Shown here in pieces: positions 27,751-38,244 of a stretch of 64,000 nt of DNA; the stretch's first letter is position 1; each line of letters opens with the position of its first letter. Origin of the DNA: Paraphysomonas bandaiensis (taxonomy: Eukaryota > Chrysophyceae); assembly GCA_965644295.1 (NCBI GenBank), contig CBFFRP010000379.1:1-64000 (forward strand), read 5' to 3'. The position numbers were made by a program, and so were the translations under genes. The notes beneath the pieces are model-generated. The model ran no database searches. It saw nothing but the letters and a program-made list of their open reading frames with translations, and was not told the DNA's origin.

Positions 27751-28197
27751 TTAAAAACCAAATTTCATTTGTCGTTGTTTTGCACGATATGCTTCTTGAT
27801 ACTGTCTTATTTTTTCCTTATTCTTTTCTCTGTATTCTTTACTGGACGTAGCTATCCTTTCTTTATTCTTTTCTCTGTATTCTTTACTGGACGTAGCTAT
27901 CCTTTCTTTATTCTTTTCTCTGTATTCTTTACTGGACGTAGCTATCTTTTCTTTATTCTTTTCTCTGTATTCTTTACTTGATTCAGCTATCTTTTCTTTA
28001 TTTAGCTTTCTATACTGTTTATTGTAATCTTTCTTTTTCTCTTTATTTTCCCCAAACTTTTTGACAAGTGTCTCGCAATTTAGATGATCACTGTATACAA
28101 ACCAACATTTCATATTTGAATCCCACTGGGCGCCTAACAGTTTAGCATCATCTTTGAGTTCGAAATCGACATTAAGAAATATCCTGAAAGTTTTCAT
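27751..28197 (-). CDS. DUF5710-like protein with 15-residue tandem repeats
   Basis: 148 residues. The first ~45 (VDFELKDDAKLLGAQWDSNM, then KCWFVYSD) match the DUF5710 pattern found near DNA-processing enzymes. Residues about 75-135 are four to five copies of SSKEYREKNKE-R/K-IAT. The DNA repeat is 45 bp, at 27825-28010, nearly exact and so recently expanded. The repeats are highly charged and helical. Last gene before the right terminal repeat. Function unknown. Confidence 0.7.
   Translation of the reverse strand: MKTFRIFLNVDFELKDDAKLLGAQWDSNMKCWFVYSDHLNCETLVKKFGENKEKKKDYNKQYRKLNKEKIAESSKEYREKNKEKIATSSKEYREKNKERIATSSKEYREKNKERIATSSKEYREKNKEKIRQYQEAYRAKQRQMKFGF
27825..28010. repeat. 45-bp tandem repeat within coding sequence
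   Basis: Unit starting TCTGTATTCTTTACTGGACG and continuing to TTTATTCTTTTC, about four copies with only a few substitutions, at a multiple of three. Copy number may vary between strains without breaking the frame. Confidence 0.85.
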
Positions 28198-28297
28198 TTA
28201 CTTTATAATATTACTGTAGTGCCTTATTCTTAAGTAGTTTTAATATAAAAAATACTTTAAGTACATATTACCTGATGTCTGACCATGAAACATTTTC

Positions 28298-28699
28298 GAC
28301 AGTGATGACGCTATTGTGTGGGTACGATAAGATAGTGTAGTAGGTATGGTGGCGAGCTCGTTTGTAGCTACTGCGGACTTCAATCTTAAAATCTACTGCT
28401 ATTCTCTCTATATTATTTTACTGCTGGTGTTGAGTATAGGGTTGATGCCCTTTCTCATATTATAATAATTATAACTATTTTATCTATTTTTATTTCTCTT
28501 GAAAATTACCCTAAACCCTCAACCCTTAATATATAATATATTATAAAAAAGATATATATAAAATGAATTATTAAAATGTTATATAAAAATGAATTATATT
28601 ACTTTTTAAAAATTATAATATAGGATTGGTTTTAGGGATTCGATTTAATGGACCCCATTGCCTGCAAGCGGAGCGTATAAACCATCCTGCTTTTTTTTT
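28298..28699 (-). repeat. Right terminal inverted repeat, 402 bp
   Basis: Mirror copy of 11029-11430. The inner edge starts GACAGTGATGACG and the outer edge ends ACCATCCTGC followed by nine T. Equal lengths and few differences indicate either recent insertion or copy correction during replication. Confidence 0.95.
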
Positions 28700-28705
28700 G
28701 CTGAA
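28700..28705. repeat. Candidate target-site duplication, right
   Basis: GCTGAA immediately follows the nine-T end of the right terminal repeat and matches the GCTG-A-A at the left border. Without an empty allele, 4, 5 and 6 bp cannot be told apart. Confidence 0.6.
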
Positions 28706-29019
28706 CTTGAATTCGCACAGTAATCAACTAGTAAAATTTTAAGCAACAATATGTATGTCTCATCATTCATTGATAGTGATTACTACTAATCAATATTATC
28801 TAAAGGTTGGGACTCACAACTCCCTCAGAGGCACCAATTCAAACTCAACTTGAAAGAGTCTGTGGCTCACAAATCCACTGTAGTCTGACCTCGTGTGGAC
28901 TACGTAATTTTGAAAATGCAGTGGTGAGTATACTTCAACTATTATTTGCAGCGGCCAAACAGATGCTCCAAGCGTCCGTGGGCAGCTCCCACACATATAT
29001 ATAGCAATAGGTATTTTTA
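28706..29019. other. Right flank of the virus, no gene seen
   Basis: Short AT-rich host stretch. ORFs of 60-65 codons on both strands (28807-29004) lack any recognisable feature and look random. Confidence 0.4.
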
Positions 29020-29174
29020 TTTAGCAATAGGCGATAACCTGCACCAACTTAGTGGCTAGAAGAATGCTAGACAAACTATTTAGACCTCTACCCGTAACTA
29101 ATCAATACAAACTCTTTTATCCTACTATTTAACGCTACAGAAGCTGTTTGTGCGTCGCCACAAGCACCAAGGTA
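29020..29174 (-). repeat. Dispersed repeat family R1, copy 2 (inverted)
   Basis: The reverse complement reads CCTTGGTGCTTGTGGCGACG, then the CAGCTTCTGTAGCGTTAAAT segment and AAAGAGTTTGTATTGATTAG, ending near CGCCTATTGCTAAATA. It faces copy 3 (29567-29725) across ~390 bp, so the pair forms a large inverted repeat. Confidence 0.8.
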
Positions 29175-29566
29175 CGACCACTTCCGTTCTTAGTGTATGT
29201 TATGAGGCTCGCCATGATCGTGTGTCCTGGGACTCACCGGCGCGTATGATCAGAGACTCCACTCGCTATATGACTATACATACATTTTGTGTGCAATTTG
29301 CCTCGGCGACTGCCTTATGTACCTCACGGCAACCAGGGGAAACAGTACTATACCCTGCTGAGATAATTTGGCGATCTGGTGGCCTTCCTTTAGGCATATT
29401 GTGCCAAGTGGCTCGGAGGTATGTGGATGAAGGTCTTGCAAAAGGTTATGGCCTACTGTGAAGTAGCGTCAAAATCGACTCTTTTGCTGTCTTAGCCAGC
29501 GGTAGAGAGCACATGCAAGAGAGTGTATAGCTGGACAGGAGTGGAGCATATACTCAAGAGCGAAAG
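29175..29566. other. Spacer between inverted R1 copies
   Basis: This region is more GC-rich than its surroundings and holds a 103-codon plus-strand ORF (29150-29461) starting within R1. The translated product shows no motif I can recognise. It could be the internal part of a composite non-autonomous element bounded by R1. Confidence 0.35.
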
Positions 29567-29725
29567 TGGTTGCACCTTGGTGCTTGCGGTGACGCACAAG
29601 AAGCTTTCGTAGCGCTAAATAGTAGGGTATCAGAGTTAAGCACTAGTTAATTAAAAATTGTAATGCTAATAAATTAGTTCTGACTCTTACACGCCTATTG
29701 CTAATAGTTAGTAAGACATTCTTAG
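29567..29725 (+). repeat. Dispersed repeat family R1, copy 3
   Basis: Begins GTGGTTGCACCTTGGTGCTT and continues through a CGTAGCGCTAAATAGTAGG segment, ending near CCTATTGCTAATAGTTAGTA. The head is almost identical to that of copy 4 at 61548; the tail is more diverged. Confidence 0.8.
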
Positions 29726-29739
29726 CAGTACTATTACTA

Positions 29740-30300
29740 TCTATTGTTTCATCATAATATATATAACTAATTCATGTAATACTGTTGATCACTACTACTG
29801 TTCTTCAAGCAACGGTAATAATACCTTCGAAATACAGCGAAAAATTGTTCGCAAACAGCTCTTTTTTCATTTAGCAGTGCACTTTTTAACAGTGAGAAGT
29901 ATATTTAAGTAGATGTCAAACATCATCAAAAATACGAGGGGCATCATGCCATCTTTGAAATATGTAAACTAACGATGTAATGATACTGGTATTATTCACG
30001 GTCATCGAATGTATTGGACTCCCATGCATCGTTGAATTGAAGATCGTTTTTGGACAACCACTCTATATATATTTCCGAGTATTTGTAACAAACAGTTTTT
30101 GGTTTTCATATATTCTTATTATGAATTATATTACAATAAATATTGTACACAGACAGCAGCTATATGCTGAAACTGTATATAATAAATACCGCAAAACTAT
30201 CTTCGATTAGAGAAAATATACTTCTTTGGGAAGATTCAACACAGTGAGATACGAAGGCATGATCACAGCACAAGAAAACCGTACCAGTGGTATATACATA
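29740..30300. other. Intergenic, no gene seen
   Basis: AT-rich sequence between repeat R1 and the 3' end of the sugar-kinase gene. A 76-codon ORF (29980-30210) is without support. Confidence 0.35.
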
Positions 30301-30323
30301 CACCCTCCTAGTGCCGAAGTAAA

Positions 30324-31619
30324 CTACTCTATATTAAGCATCTCTCTGATACTATCACTTGACGGAGTAGTGCTACCTCCAGTCATCTGCACAGCTAATG
30401 CACCGCCGATACAACCAGCTCTAAGAGATCGTTGTATATTTCCTCGCGACTGTACCCACTCCACTAGAAATGTGCCAATAAATGCATCACCTGCTCCTGT
30501 GGTGTCCACAACCTCCTATACGCATGAACGATATAAAAAAATAGCCAGTATAATGCGCTAAATGTATACATACACACACCTCAATGGGAAAAGCTTTTTG
30601 GTGACATTCCATAATATTGGACTCTACGTCATCCATATTGGTAGTGACGCCTGAACACATATATCAACGAACTGTAACCAGCTAAACACGAGAGTAAAAT
30701 ACCTTCAAGAGTAGGTGAAATCGAATACACGGTCGCGCCATTGCCCGAAGAGGTGATAACTACATATCTACAGCCCCGCCTCAGAAATTCACTGGCTGCC
30801 TGCCTGCTGCTCGTGCATCCAGCCATAGCGTGCGCTTCGTGCTGTTCACGGGACAAAGAATCAGCACTTCAAAAGAATAAATACACAGGAGATACACAGG
30901 AGACTAGGCGTGCAGGCACCTCATTGCAGAAGATCAGATCTAGCCACGGACAGAGGTCATACACTCCATCCCATTGTCCACTGGCGTCGAATTGAGGATT
31001 TACTGACGTGCCGACACCACGGGATCTCGCCTGACAACACCATGTTACGCATTAATCTCGAAAAAATCCGACACAAGTCATACTTTTTGAAAAATTTCTT
31101 CCCAGTGCGGCTTCATATTATCGCAGTTATAGTATCCCGCACAATGAACATGCGTTGCCTCTTCCACCCCATTTACCCAACACGGGAACCACTCCAAGGA
31201 CATATGTTGTATACACCCACGATCAGTGACAAATCCACGATCTTGGCCAGAAAGAACAATACATGTGCCAGTTTGAAGATCTGGGCGAATCACAACACGG
31301 CTATCCACGTAATCCTGGTGCAGAGCACGCTGACATATAATCCCCTGTGCATCGTCTCCTACGGCACTACAAAATAGCACGCTATATTCAGACACCCCAA
31401 TTATTATGTCGCAATTCGATACCTAAAGAGAGTCATCCTTACTCCACTTTCCCCAGAGGCTGCAAATGCTGCCGCATGAAGAGTGGTGTTTAGCCCTGAC
31501 CCTCCCGCCACTATTCGAATAGGGGCCAACACATCTTCTCCCCAGTTCGGCATAGTCGACATACTCGATGCCACAATATCACAAAATATATCTCCGAACA
31601 CAGCTATACTACTCGCCAT
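30324..31619 (-). CDS. PfkB-family carbohydrate (ribokinase-like) kinase, multi-exon
   Basis: Read on the minus strand from ATG at 31619: SIAVFGDIFCDIVA and the first PfkB motif GGSGLNTTLHAAAFAA. Then an exon (about 31377-31079) with SAVGDDAQG and TGTCIVLSG. Next comes an exon around 30985-30900 encoding SVNPQFDASGQWDGVYDLCP and LIFCNE, matching the region before the N-x-x-E of these kinases. An exon near 30860-30700 carries CRYVVITSSGNGATVY. The last (30509-30324) contains the second signature DTTGAGDAFIGTF with the catalytic Asp. Such enzymes phosphorylate sugars or nucleosides using ATP; the substrate cannot be told. Introns are short and exact borders are partly uncertain. Confidence 0.85.
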
Positions 31620-34583
31620 ATCTGTGACAACCTAATCGATATAATCCTAATTATTCTCTAAAATACGCTTAACTGAGACAATTCAAATACAACATTATTA
31701 GCTTGAAGGTCATGTGATTATGCGGTAAACTGCACAGACACACTGAGCAGGGGTGAATTATAACTTCTACAATGGGGAAAGTTATTTAGCTAAGCTGGAG
31801 GTGTGTGGAACTGCTGCTGTGTATCACCCAGTCAAAGATAACAGTCATGCATCATATATGTACACTGTATAGCAGACACACGCCTAAATCGTATACAGAG
31901 TATACCGGCCCGTACGCCGACATAGAGTGTGTTTACCGGCCATTTTTAGTGGCCTATATCCTGTACTGGCAATGTAATCCTCTAGAAAATCCCAAATATG
32001 GGTTACTTTGGCGGAAGGAAGGCCTGTATATACCCCATAGAAAACGATTTTTTACCTCCCGCAAGTATAAATCCGGAAATCCTCCCTCGCTCTACTCTAT
32101 GCATGGGTACCTCACAGTGTTGGCTCTGTACTATAATAATAACAGCTATACACCATTAATTGGTATAAAGGACGACCAGTACCATTGATACCTTCAAATA
32201 TTTTCAGCAACAAGAGAAATATTATGTTTCACTATAGCAAGCGGCCTCAATGACATGATTTGTCAGAACTTGTTGACTTTGATGTCTTGATGTGCCGGGG
32301 GTCAACATTGAAGGCTGGGAATGTATGATTTTGGCTGCTCAGTACGATCAAATAGCGATTAATTTCATCATTGGTATGAATCCATGTTGCTGGATTCATA
32401 CTTCGTAGATTCAGTATTCAACAGCCCAGTACGTATAGATCTGTGTAGAGCTGTGACATGTATGATGCTGTTTATTAGGGGATTGGTAAGGACCAACGAA
32501 GCAACGGCCGGATTACTATGACGCATATGTAGCAAACAAGAAAAGTGCAACTTATACAACAGTATTTAATGCAACAAACAAGGCAAAATGGCTATGACAC
32601 GTAAATAATTATAATTGCAATTATAATTGACTATAGCCTGCTTCAATTAATTTGTAAATTAATGAAATATTGGAGTGCGTATATTAGTTGCTATACATAA
32701 CCATAAGCGGCACAAACTACATATATCTAGCTACAGGTTTATGACCATTAACATGTATGCATGTATTCATATGTGTTCACTCTGAAGGTGAGAGCGTTTG
32801 GTTGATTGCAACAGGCAACGGAATAAAGCATGTCTTAATAAGTAAACTAGATACCGCAGCATGAAGCACTTGCATGACGGATGCACAACACCATAGCCTC
32901 TATCTTTAAGGTTCAGATCAAGTGGTTGCGTATAAAAGATCCTGCATCAAAATCTAAGGCTTAACATGACACGGACAAGATTCCTACTGCTCTACAGAAC
33001 ACAACTTGAGAAATGCACTTGCAATGTTCAGCAGAGCTAAACTTATGATCTTGGTGTTGCGCAAAAGTATACATGTTATAATTGGACATTACACTCTACA
33101 TGTAAACCTTAATCTCCTTTCAAGTAAAAGTTATAATTATTAATCTCAATACTTCACTACATATTCATGTAGCATCTGGCAAAAATCTGTTCTCAAAAAC
33201 ATCTGTTTATCTTGATCATGTGTTCACACCTGTCACTCTTATATCCTACATAGTCACACTTCCTTTGTAACTATATTCGTCCGTTACACGTACGAGTTGA
33301 ATTTACCAATTGCACAATATATATCGCATCATACTGCAAAACTCAACATATTCTACTACACTTAATAATATGATATTGTTTCTGAAAGTATAATATATTA
33401 AAAATTATAGCTGTAAATTATATAGGGATTTAGGGTTCTAGGTGTGTTACTTATGGCGAAAATATTTCCTAACTACCCTTTTTCTACTTTAGGGATTTGG
33501 GGCATAAAAACGGCCTAATAAGACATCATGGAGTACAGGAAGTACAGCAAATGTATTTCTGGAACAGCATCGGGGATACCTAGATATCTGTCTGTGCAAA
33601 GCATATCTGAATATACAAAGCTTATTAGATTTCAAAATAATGCATTTTTGTCATATATTCAATTAGCATTTAGAAAGGAATTTGATGACAGTTACATTTA
33701 CCATTATATATTCCTTAAGTAAAGTATATTTTGCCACAGGGGTTGTCTCTAGCCAGCTCTGTGTAGAACTCGAGTCCTATCTCATCCTCAGAGTTTAATC
33801 CATTGTGAAACTCAATATTCACGAACATCAACAGAAATATAGTATTCTTGTGCTAATATGTAATATACACCATGGATATGACTGAGTTCCCAATCTCTTG
33901 TTGTAATATTGCTATTTCAACGTGGTTTGTGTTCGATGAATTGACTGATAGTGGTCATCATACAAAATACAGATTATTGATGTAGTACGTAGCGCCATTA
34001 ACGGTTACTATAATTGAGGTTGACCGACTTGTACACTTGTGGTGAAAACGAAGTTTTCTGCGACCCTCTGCTGTTTAGTGCAAGCATAATAGAGTGTTCA
34101 AGGCAAGCTCAGACCGTTGAAATTGTTAGCGTGGAATATTCAGATCAAATTTCCTTTCAGTGCGTAAATTTGAATGTTTTATAATTTATTGAACATGCTT
34201 GCGGGTGTCATACTCCACAGCTTACTCATTTCGAGACATAATTAGTAAGTATATGAAGCGCAACACACAGAGATAAGATTACTTTATCTTCCGTACTTTC
34301 TTCCCTACGACTACGAGGCCAGAAATATATAATCGATAGCTATATACAATAAGAATCTAGTACAAGTAGAATATATACTACTATGTTGATAATGTAGGGT
34401 ATACGACTTTCGCATCGCTCTTCCCTCCACACTCTACTGGAACCTATTATACACCATCCAATTTGGGGTAAGCACATGAAAATTCACAGTGAGGCACACA
34501 TGCTATAATGGCTGTCATTATAAAGTAGAACACGACATGACAGGTATAAGTGCTTGTTACATATGATGTTTATCATTATATGT
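31620..34583. other. 3-kb intergenic region, no gene seen
   Basis: No supported gene. A 127-codon ORF at 31805-32188 has no motif and an unlikely composition. AGGGATTTAGGGTTCTAGG at 33424-33442 loosely resembles the telomere-like patch in the viral terminal repeats, but is isolated. The region is probably old repeat-derived or regulatory DNA. Confidence 0.4.
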
Positions 34584-35625
34584 TCAGGTCCTTACAGTAT
34601 TAATGTCGACATAGTTATTCATATCGGGTGGACACGGGTATTCACCCTCAGGACCTTGTGCTAGTAGAGTAACTTTGTCTGCCGTGCGTGGATCCAGGAA
34701 GGCTTTGATTACCTACACCGTCTACTTGAGTACCTACACCCTACGAGAGCAGGGAAAGAATAGTACCTGCCACACAGCTCTACCGTACCACGGAAAGGGG
34801 TAAACAACAAGTCTCTTGAGTCGTTCCGGATAATTATCTGATAGCGTCTACAAGACGACAGAAAGTATCAAACGCGAGAAGCAATACATATCACATTGTT
34901 AAGAAATGCTACAGATATAAAACGATGTCCGCAATAGTAATAACGTAACGTACCTGTACAAACGCCTTTATAAATGAAACATCTGCTGGTGCATTGATCG
35001 CACCGGGTGTGTGTGCGGTGTGTACCAAAACAGTCACACTCTGGCTGGCGAGGTCGTACTCGCTGTCAGCTTTCGCGCAATTTAAAAGTGCCTGATCGAT
35101 AACGTAGGCTGCAGCAAGCACATACTGCTCTTTTGTAGCAGCCTTGGCGTCGTACAGCGGCCCACGAAAATATACAACTGGTGTAGAATCTTTCGCAGTG
35201 CCGTGCACAAATATCGTTCTCGTGTCAAGTGCAGGTTGTACATAGCCCTTCTTAGGTGGCATATTACCATTCCGCCATGTCATACTTTTCGTAAGCATTT
35301 CAGTGGCTTTTACAACAGAACCTTTTCGTGCGATGAGAAACCGAATAAGAGTAGACTCCGGCTCATTAGGAAACGCTTTTCTCATTGCTTCCAAGGCAGA
35401 TGAACTGATATCAAACTTTCCAGAAGTCGACTGAACATATACCACTTTGTTTACTTTCCTCTTTGTGGCTTTGTTTACTCGTTTCTTCTTAACGGGCCGT
35501 TTCGTTACTGCTTTAGGCAGTGGCGGTCCAAAGTGATCATATATCTCTACACTAAGAAGAAAGAAGAGAGCTACTAAACAAGCTGAGAGAAGAAAATCAT
35601 TTGATATCTTCAAATAGTGAAACAT
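34584..35625 (-). CDS. CRAL-TRIO (Sec14-like) lipid-transfer protein, 3 exons
   Basis: Exons on the minus strand: 35625-34954, 34847-34767 and 34712-34584, all GT-AG with phases in register (293 aa). The N-terminus has a hydrophobic segment (FLLSACLVALFFLLSVEIYD, about 10-29) likely to anchor it, then a Lys/Arg-rich stretch. Residues about 75-115 form the CRAL-TRIO N-domain (STLIRFLIARKGSVVKATEM). The lipid-binding domain spans the rest: TPVVYFRGPLYD, then exon 2 with DNYPERLKRLVVYPFPW and exon 3 with VIKAFLDPRTADKVTLL. These are hallmark Sec14 segments. Sec14-like proteins bind phosphoinositides or other lipids; the ligand is not predictable. The gene is divergent from the RS/RRM gene. Confidence 0.88.
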
Positions 35626-35743
35626 TACAGAGTAAGAAACTTCAAGTGTTAGGGAATAAATACTTTAACGAACCACATAACAATAAGACCTCATTAGATA
35701 CAAGAACTATCATGAATAGTATGTACAAAGAGTATACAGATTA

Positions 35744-36150
35744 CATGTATGTATGTATGTATGTATGTATGTATGTATGTATGTATGTATGTATGTATGT
35801 ATGTATGTATGTATGTATGTATGTATGTATGTATGTATGTATGTATGTATGTATGTATGTATGTATGTATGTATGTATGTATGTATGTATGTATGTATGT
35901 ATGTATGTATGTATGTATGTATGTATGTATGTATGTATGTATGTATGTATGTATGTATGTATGTATGTATGTATGTATGTATGTATGTATGTATGTATGT
36001 AGGTAGGTAGGTATGTATGTAGGTATGTATGTATGTATGTATGTATGTATGTATGTATGTATGTATGTATGTATGTATGTATGTATGTATGTATGTATGT
36101 ATGTATGTATGTATGTAGGTAGGTATGTATGTAGGTATGTATGTATGTAC
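35744..36150. repeat. (GTAT)n microsatellite, about 400 bp
   Basis: About 100 tetranucleotide units, pure over the first ~255 bp. Then come GTAG interruptions at 36000-36025 and 36116-36136. It occupies most of the 625 bp between the divergent starts of the CRAL-TRIO (35625) and RS/RRM (36250) genes. Because the unit contains no stop in most frames it yields long false ORFs on both strands. Confidence 0.97.
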
Positions 36151-36249
36151 ATATAGGTTTGTTTGTATACTTCTAGTGTGCATTTTATTCTTTGCATAAA
36201 AATCTTTTAATTGCAATAGTTCTCATCCTCCGTTGCGTAGAAGTAAAAG

Positions 36250-37442
36250 ATGCATCGAGAAGACAGTAAGGATGGCGATATCAGCCCCTCCAAACACGCA
36301 GAGGAATCAGGGCGGAAGCATAACAAGGACAGTTCAGATAGAGGTCGGTCCAGTCGTGATGGTTCCTCTAAACATCACAGCAAAAGCCATAGTCGAGAAA
36401 GAAGTCGCAGAAGCGAAAGTCGAGAAAGAAGTCGCAGAAAAAATAGTCGAGAAAGAAGTCGCAGAAGCGAAAGTCGAGAAAGAAGTCGCAGACGCAGGAG
36501 CAGAAGTAGAGATAGTCGTCGTCGATATAGTCGCGATAGAAGTCCTGAATACAGACGCAGGAGATCACCTCGCAGTCGTTCCCGTAGTCCGAGACGCAGG
36601 TACCGTTACTCTTGCAGTGGTTGTTTGGATTGAATTATCTCAGTCTGTGATATATGTGACATGTGTTGTCGAAACTGAACTCCTTATGTTGCCTTATTTC
36701 TTTCCAGGAGCTATCGAAGGCGTAGCGCTTCTCCTCGTTACAGAAGGCGGTCACCTTCATCATCTCGATCTATGTCCCCCCTGTCCCGTAAGCTGCAAGC
36801 TCGCCAGCAACGAATCAAGACAGAGCAGAGTACTGCTAACACTAAGTTCTGGGACGGCTTCCAGTGGGTAGATAGGGCTCCTGCTGCCCCTTCAGGTGAT
36901 GTACAAGCAGCTGTGCAGGCTATCAATACTTCAGGCGCTCCAGGTCAGGCGGATTAATTTATTTCGACGTATTCTTTCTATCTACTAACTATCATGTAGG
37001 CGTGGTAGGTGGTGCACTTGGCCATCAAAAAGACAGGCGTATATATGTGGGCAATCTCCCCGCTGATGTAACTACAGACATCATCAAAGATTTTGGTAAG
37101 AAAATAGCCACTGACTGGACTAGCGTAAAATGTACACATTTTGTTCTGGGGTATGCTCTCGTAGCACCTACTTGTTTACCTACTTCATGAAACTTGCTGT
37201 TCTCACCACACTTATTCGCAGTTAACTCTGCCATGGTTGCTTGCGGGGGAGTGCCAGAAGGTGTCAGCAGCGCTGTACTGTCTGTATGGCTTGGCCCTGA
37301 AAACAAATATGCGTTTGTGGAGATGTGTTCTGCCGATTGTGCAAGCATTGCCCTGGGGCTGAACGGTATATCTTGCATGGGGTGCAGCCTTCGAATCGCG
37401 CGACCGAAAACATATAATGAACCAGGAGGAATGCTAATGTAG
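36250..37442 (+). CDS. RS-domain/RRM splicing factor (U2AF large-subunit-like), 4 exons
   Basis: Exons 36250-36599, 36708-36943, 37000-37095 and 37222-37442 join in phase to 300 residues. The N-terminus is an RS domain (many SRERSRRSES units, residues about 40-135) of SR proteins. A linker with KFWDGFQWVDRAP follows. The RRM starts with RNP2 (RIYVGNLPAD) and ends with the RNP1-like NKYAFVEMCS, then an LNGISCMGCSLRIARP segment. It would bind RNA in the nucleus and act in splicing. The FWDG-linker plus RRM pattern suggests U2AF65-like proteins, though only one RRM is present; a generic SR factor is the alternative. Confidence 0.85.
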
Positions 37443-38098
37443 GCTGTCGATACGTGTACTTTTTGTCATCGTGCATTTGCATTATGTGAGTTCTGAATAA
37501 GTTAATGACTCAATAGCTTAAGTATTTCTCTTGGGGATCACAGTTCTAATCAAAGTGAGACCGTATTGCGTTTATGAAATGGCAGCATACAATTTACAGT
37601 TTTGAAAGATATGTTACCTTTCAATCGAGTTGACAGAACAATACAGATAGTACTTGATAGTTATCAGAGCTAGTAAAACATGTAGCTAGCACATAGTATA
37701 ACAGTCTCTATTCACACAACACACAACCACATAGTATCTCGTAATATGTACACTATCTTGACGGTGAACAGCACTAATGGGATTCACACTGCACTATTGC
37801 ACTCGTAGTCCAGAGTGTATAGTCACAATAGAAAGTAAGTACATAGAAGTCGTTTGCACCTCCATTGTTATATCAGTAACTGCCGTGAGACAAGGAGGAT
37901 GGCTATCGAATTTCCTAGTAGTTGTTTGTTGGAAATTGCTCATTCGTAACTAGATCTCAGAGAGAATTTGTCGTTGGACTAGATAGATTAGTTATTAATA
38001 TCGTTTACAAGAAATGTGACAAACAACACAATAATCTCATTTCGCTCCATGCATACTCTCCTACATATGTGAACCTATCGTTACTAAACATATAATAT
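37443..38098. other. Intergenic with repeat family R2
   Basis: No gene. From about 37945 the sequence matches, in inverted orientation, 58480-58640: CAGAGAGAATTTGTCGT, then the AATATCGTTTACA segment and CATATAATATCTTGAAAGATC. I call this family R2. Confidence 0.6.
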
Positions 38099-38244
38099 CT
38101 TGAAAGATCAATAAGAATATCTGATTATTACATGAGAACGGTTGTGTTCAGAAACTAGTTTTACATCTATAGACTAACTAATAACTGGGCTTGCTATTTC
38201 CGACTAGTGGTGAGCAACCGTCTCGGGACTGCTTGAAAGATCAA
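38099..38244. mobile_element. Short non-autonomous element (family R3) inserted in R2, with 13-bp target duplication
   Basis: About 120 bp (38112-38231) lie between two copies of CTTGAAAGATCAA (38099-38111 and 38232-38244). The inverted R2 copy at 58 kb has this sequence once, without the insert, and so represents the empty site. A copy of the same insert lies at 49058-49177. Near the ends, GAGAACGGTTG and CAACCGTCTCG form an imperfect inverted repeat. The long duplication suggests retrotransposition (SINE-like); the inverted ends suggest a MITE. No tRNA-like promoter boxes are obvious. Confidence 0.8.

Larger units (their letters stand above)
11029..28699. mobile_element. Integrated polinton-like virus (PLV/Maverick-like), complete, 17,671 bp
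   Basis: The borders are set by 402-bp terminal inverted repeats, each starting with nine A (or T) and then GCAGGATGG. The same GCTGAA follows the right end (28700-28705), and GCTG followed by A residues precedes the left end. This fits a 4-6 bp target duplication made by a DDE integrase; the exact size is blurred by the A run. Inside are about 21 closely packed intronless genes: major capsid, penton, packaging ATPase, fibre, family B polymerase, S3 helicase, DD35E integrase, HNH and GIY-YIG nucleases, and unknowns. It is visibly more AT-rich than the flanking host genes. Almost all ORFs are open, so integration is probably recent, with one possible start-codon loss in the major capsid gene. 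Confidence 0.93.

Noticed and set aside
29150-29461. 103-codon ORF between R1 copies as a transposase
   Set aside because: No DDE, HTH or zinc motif visible; kept only as part of the spacer description.
31805-32188. 127-codon ORF
   Set aside because: No motif, odd composition, no splice context; probably chance.
35601-36216. Long ORFs on both strands with MYVC or HTYI repeats
   Set aside because: Produced by the (GTAT)n microsatellite, which lacks stops in most frames.
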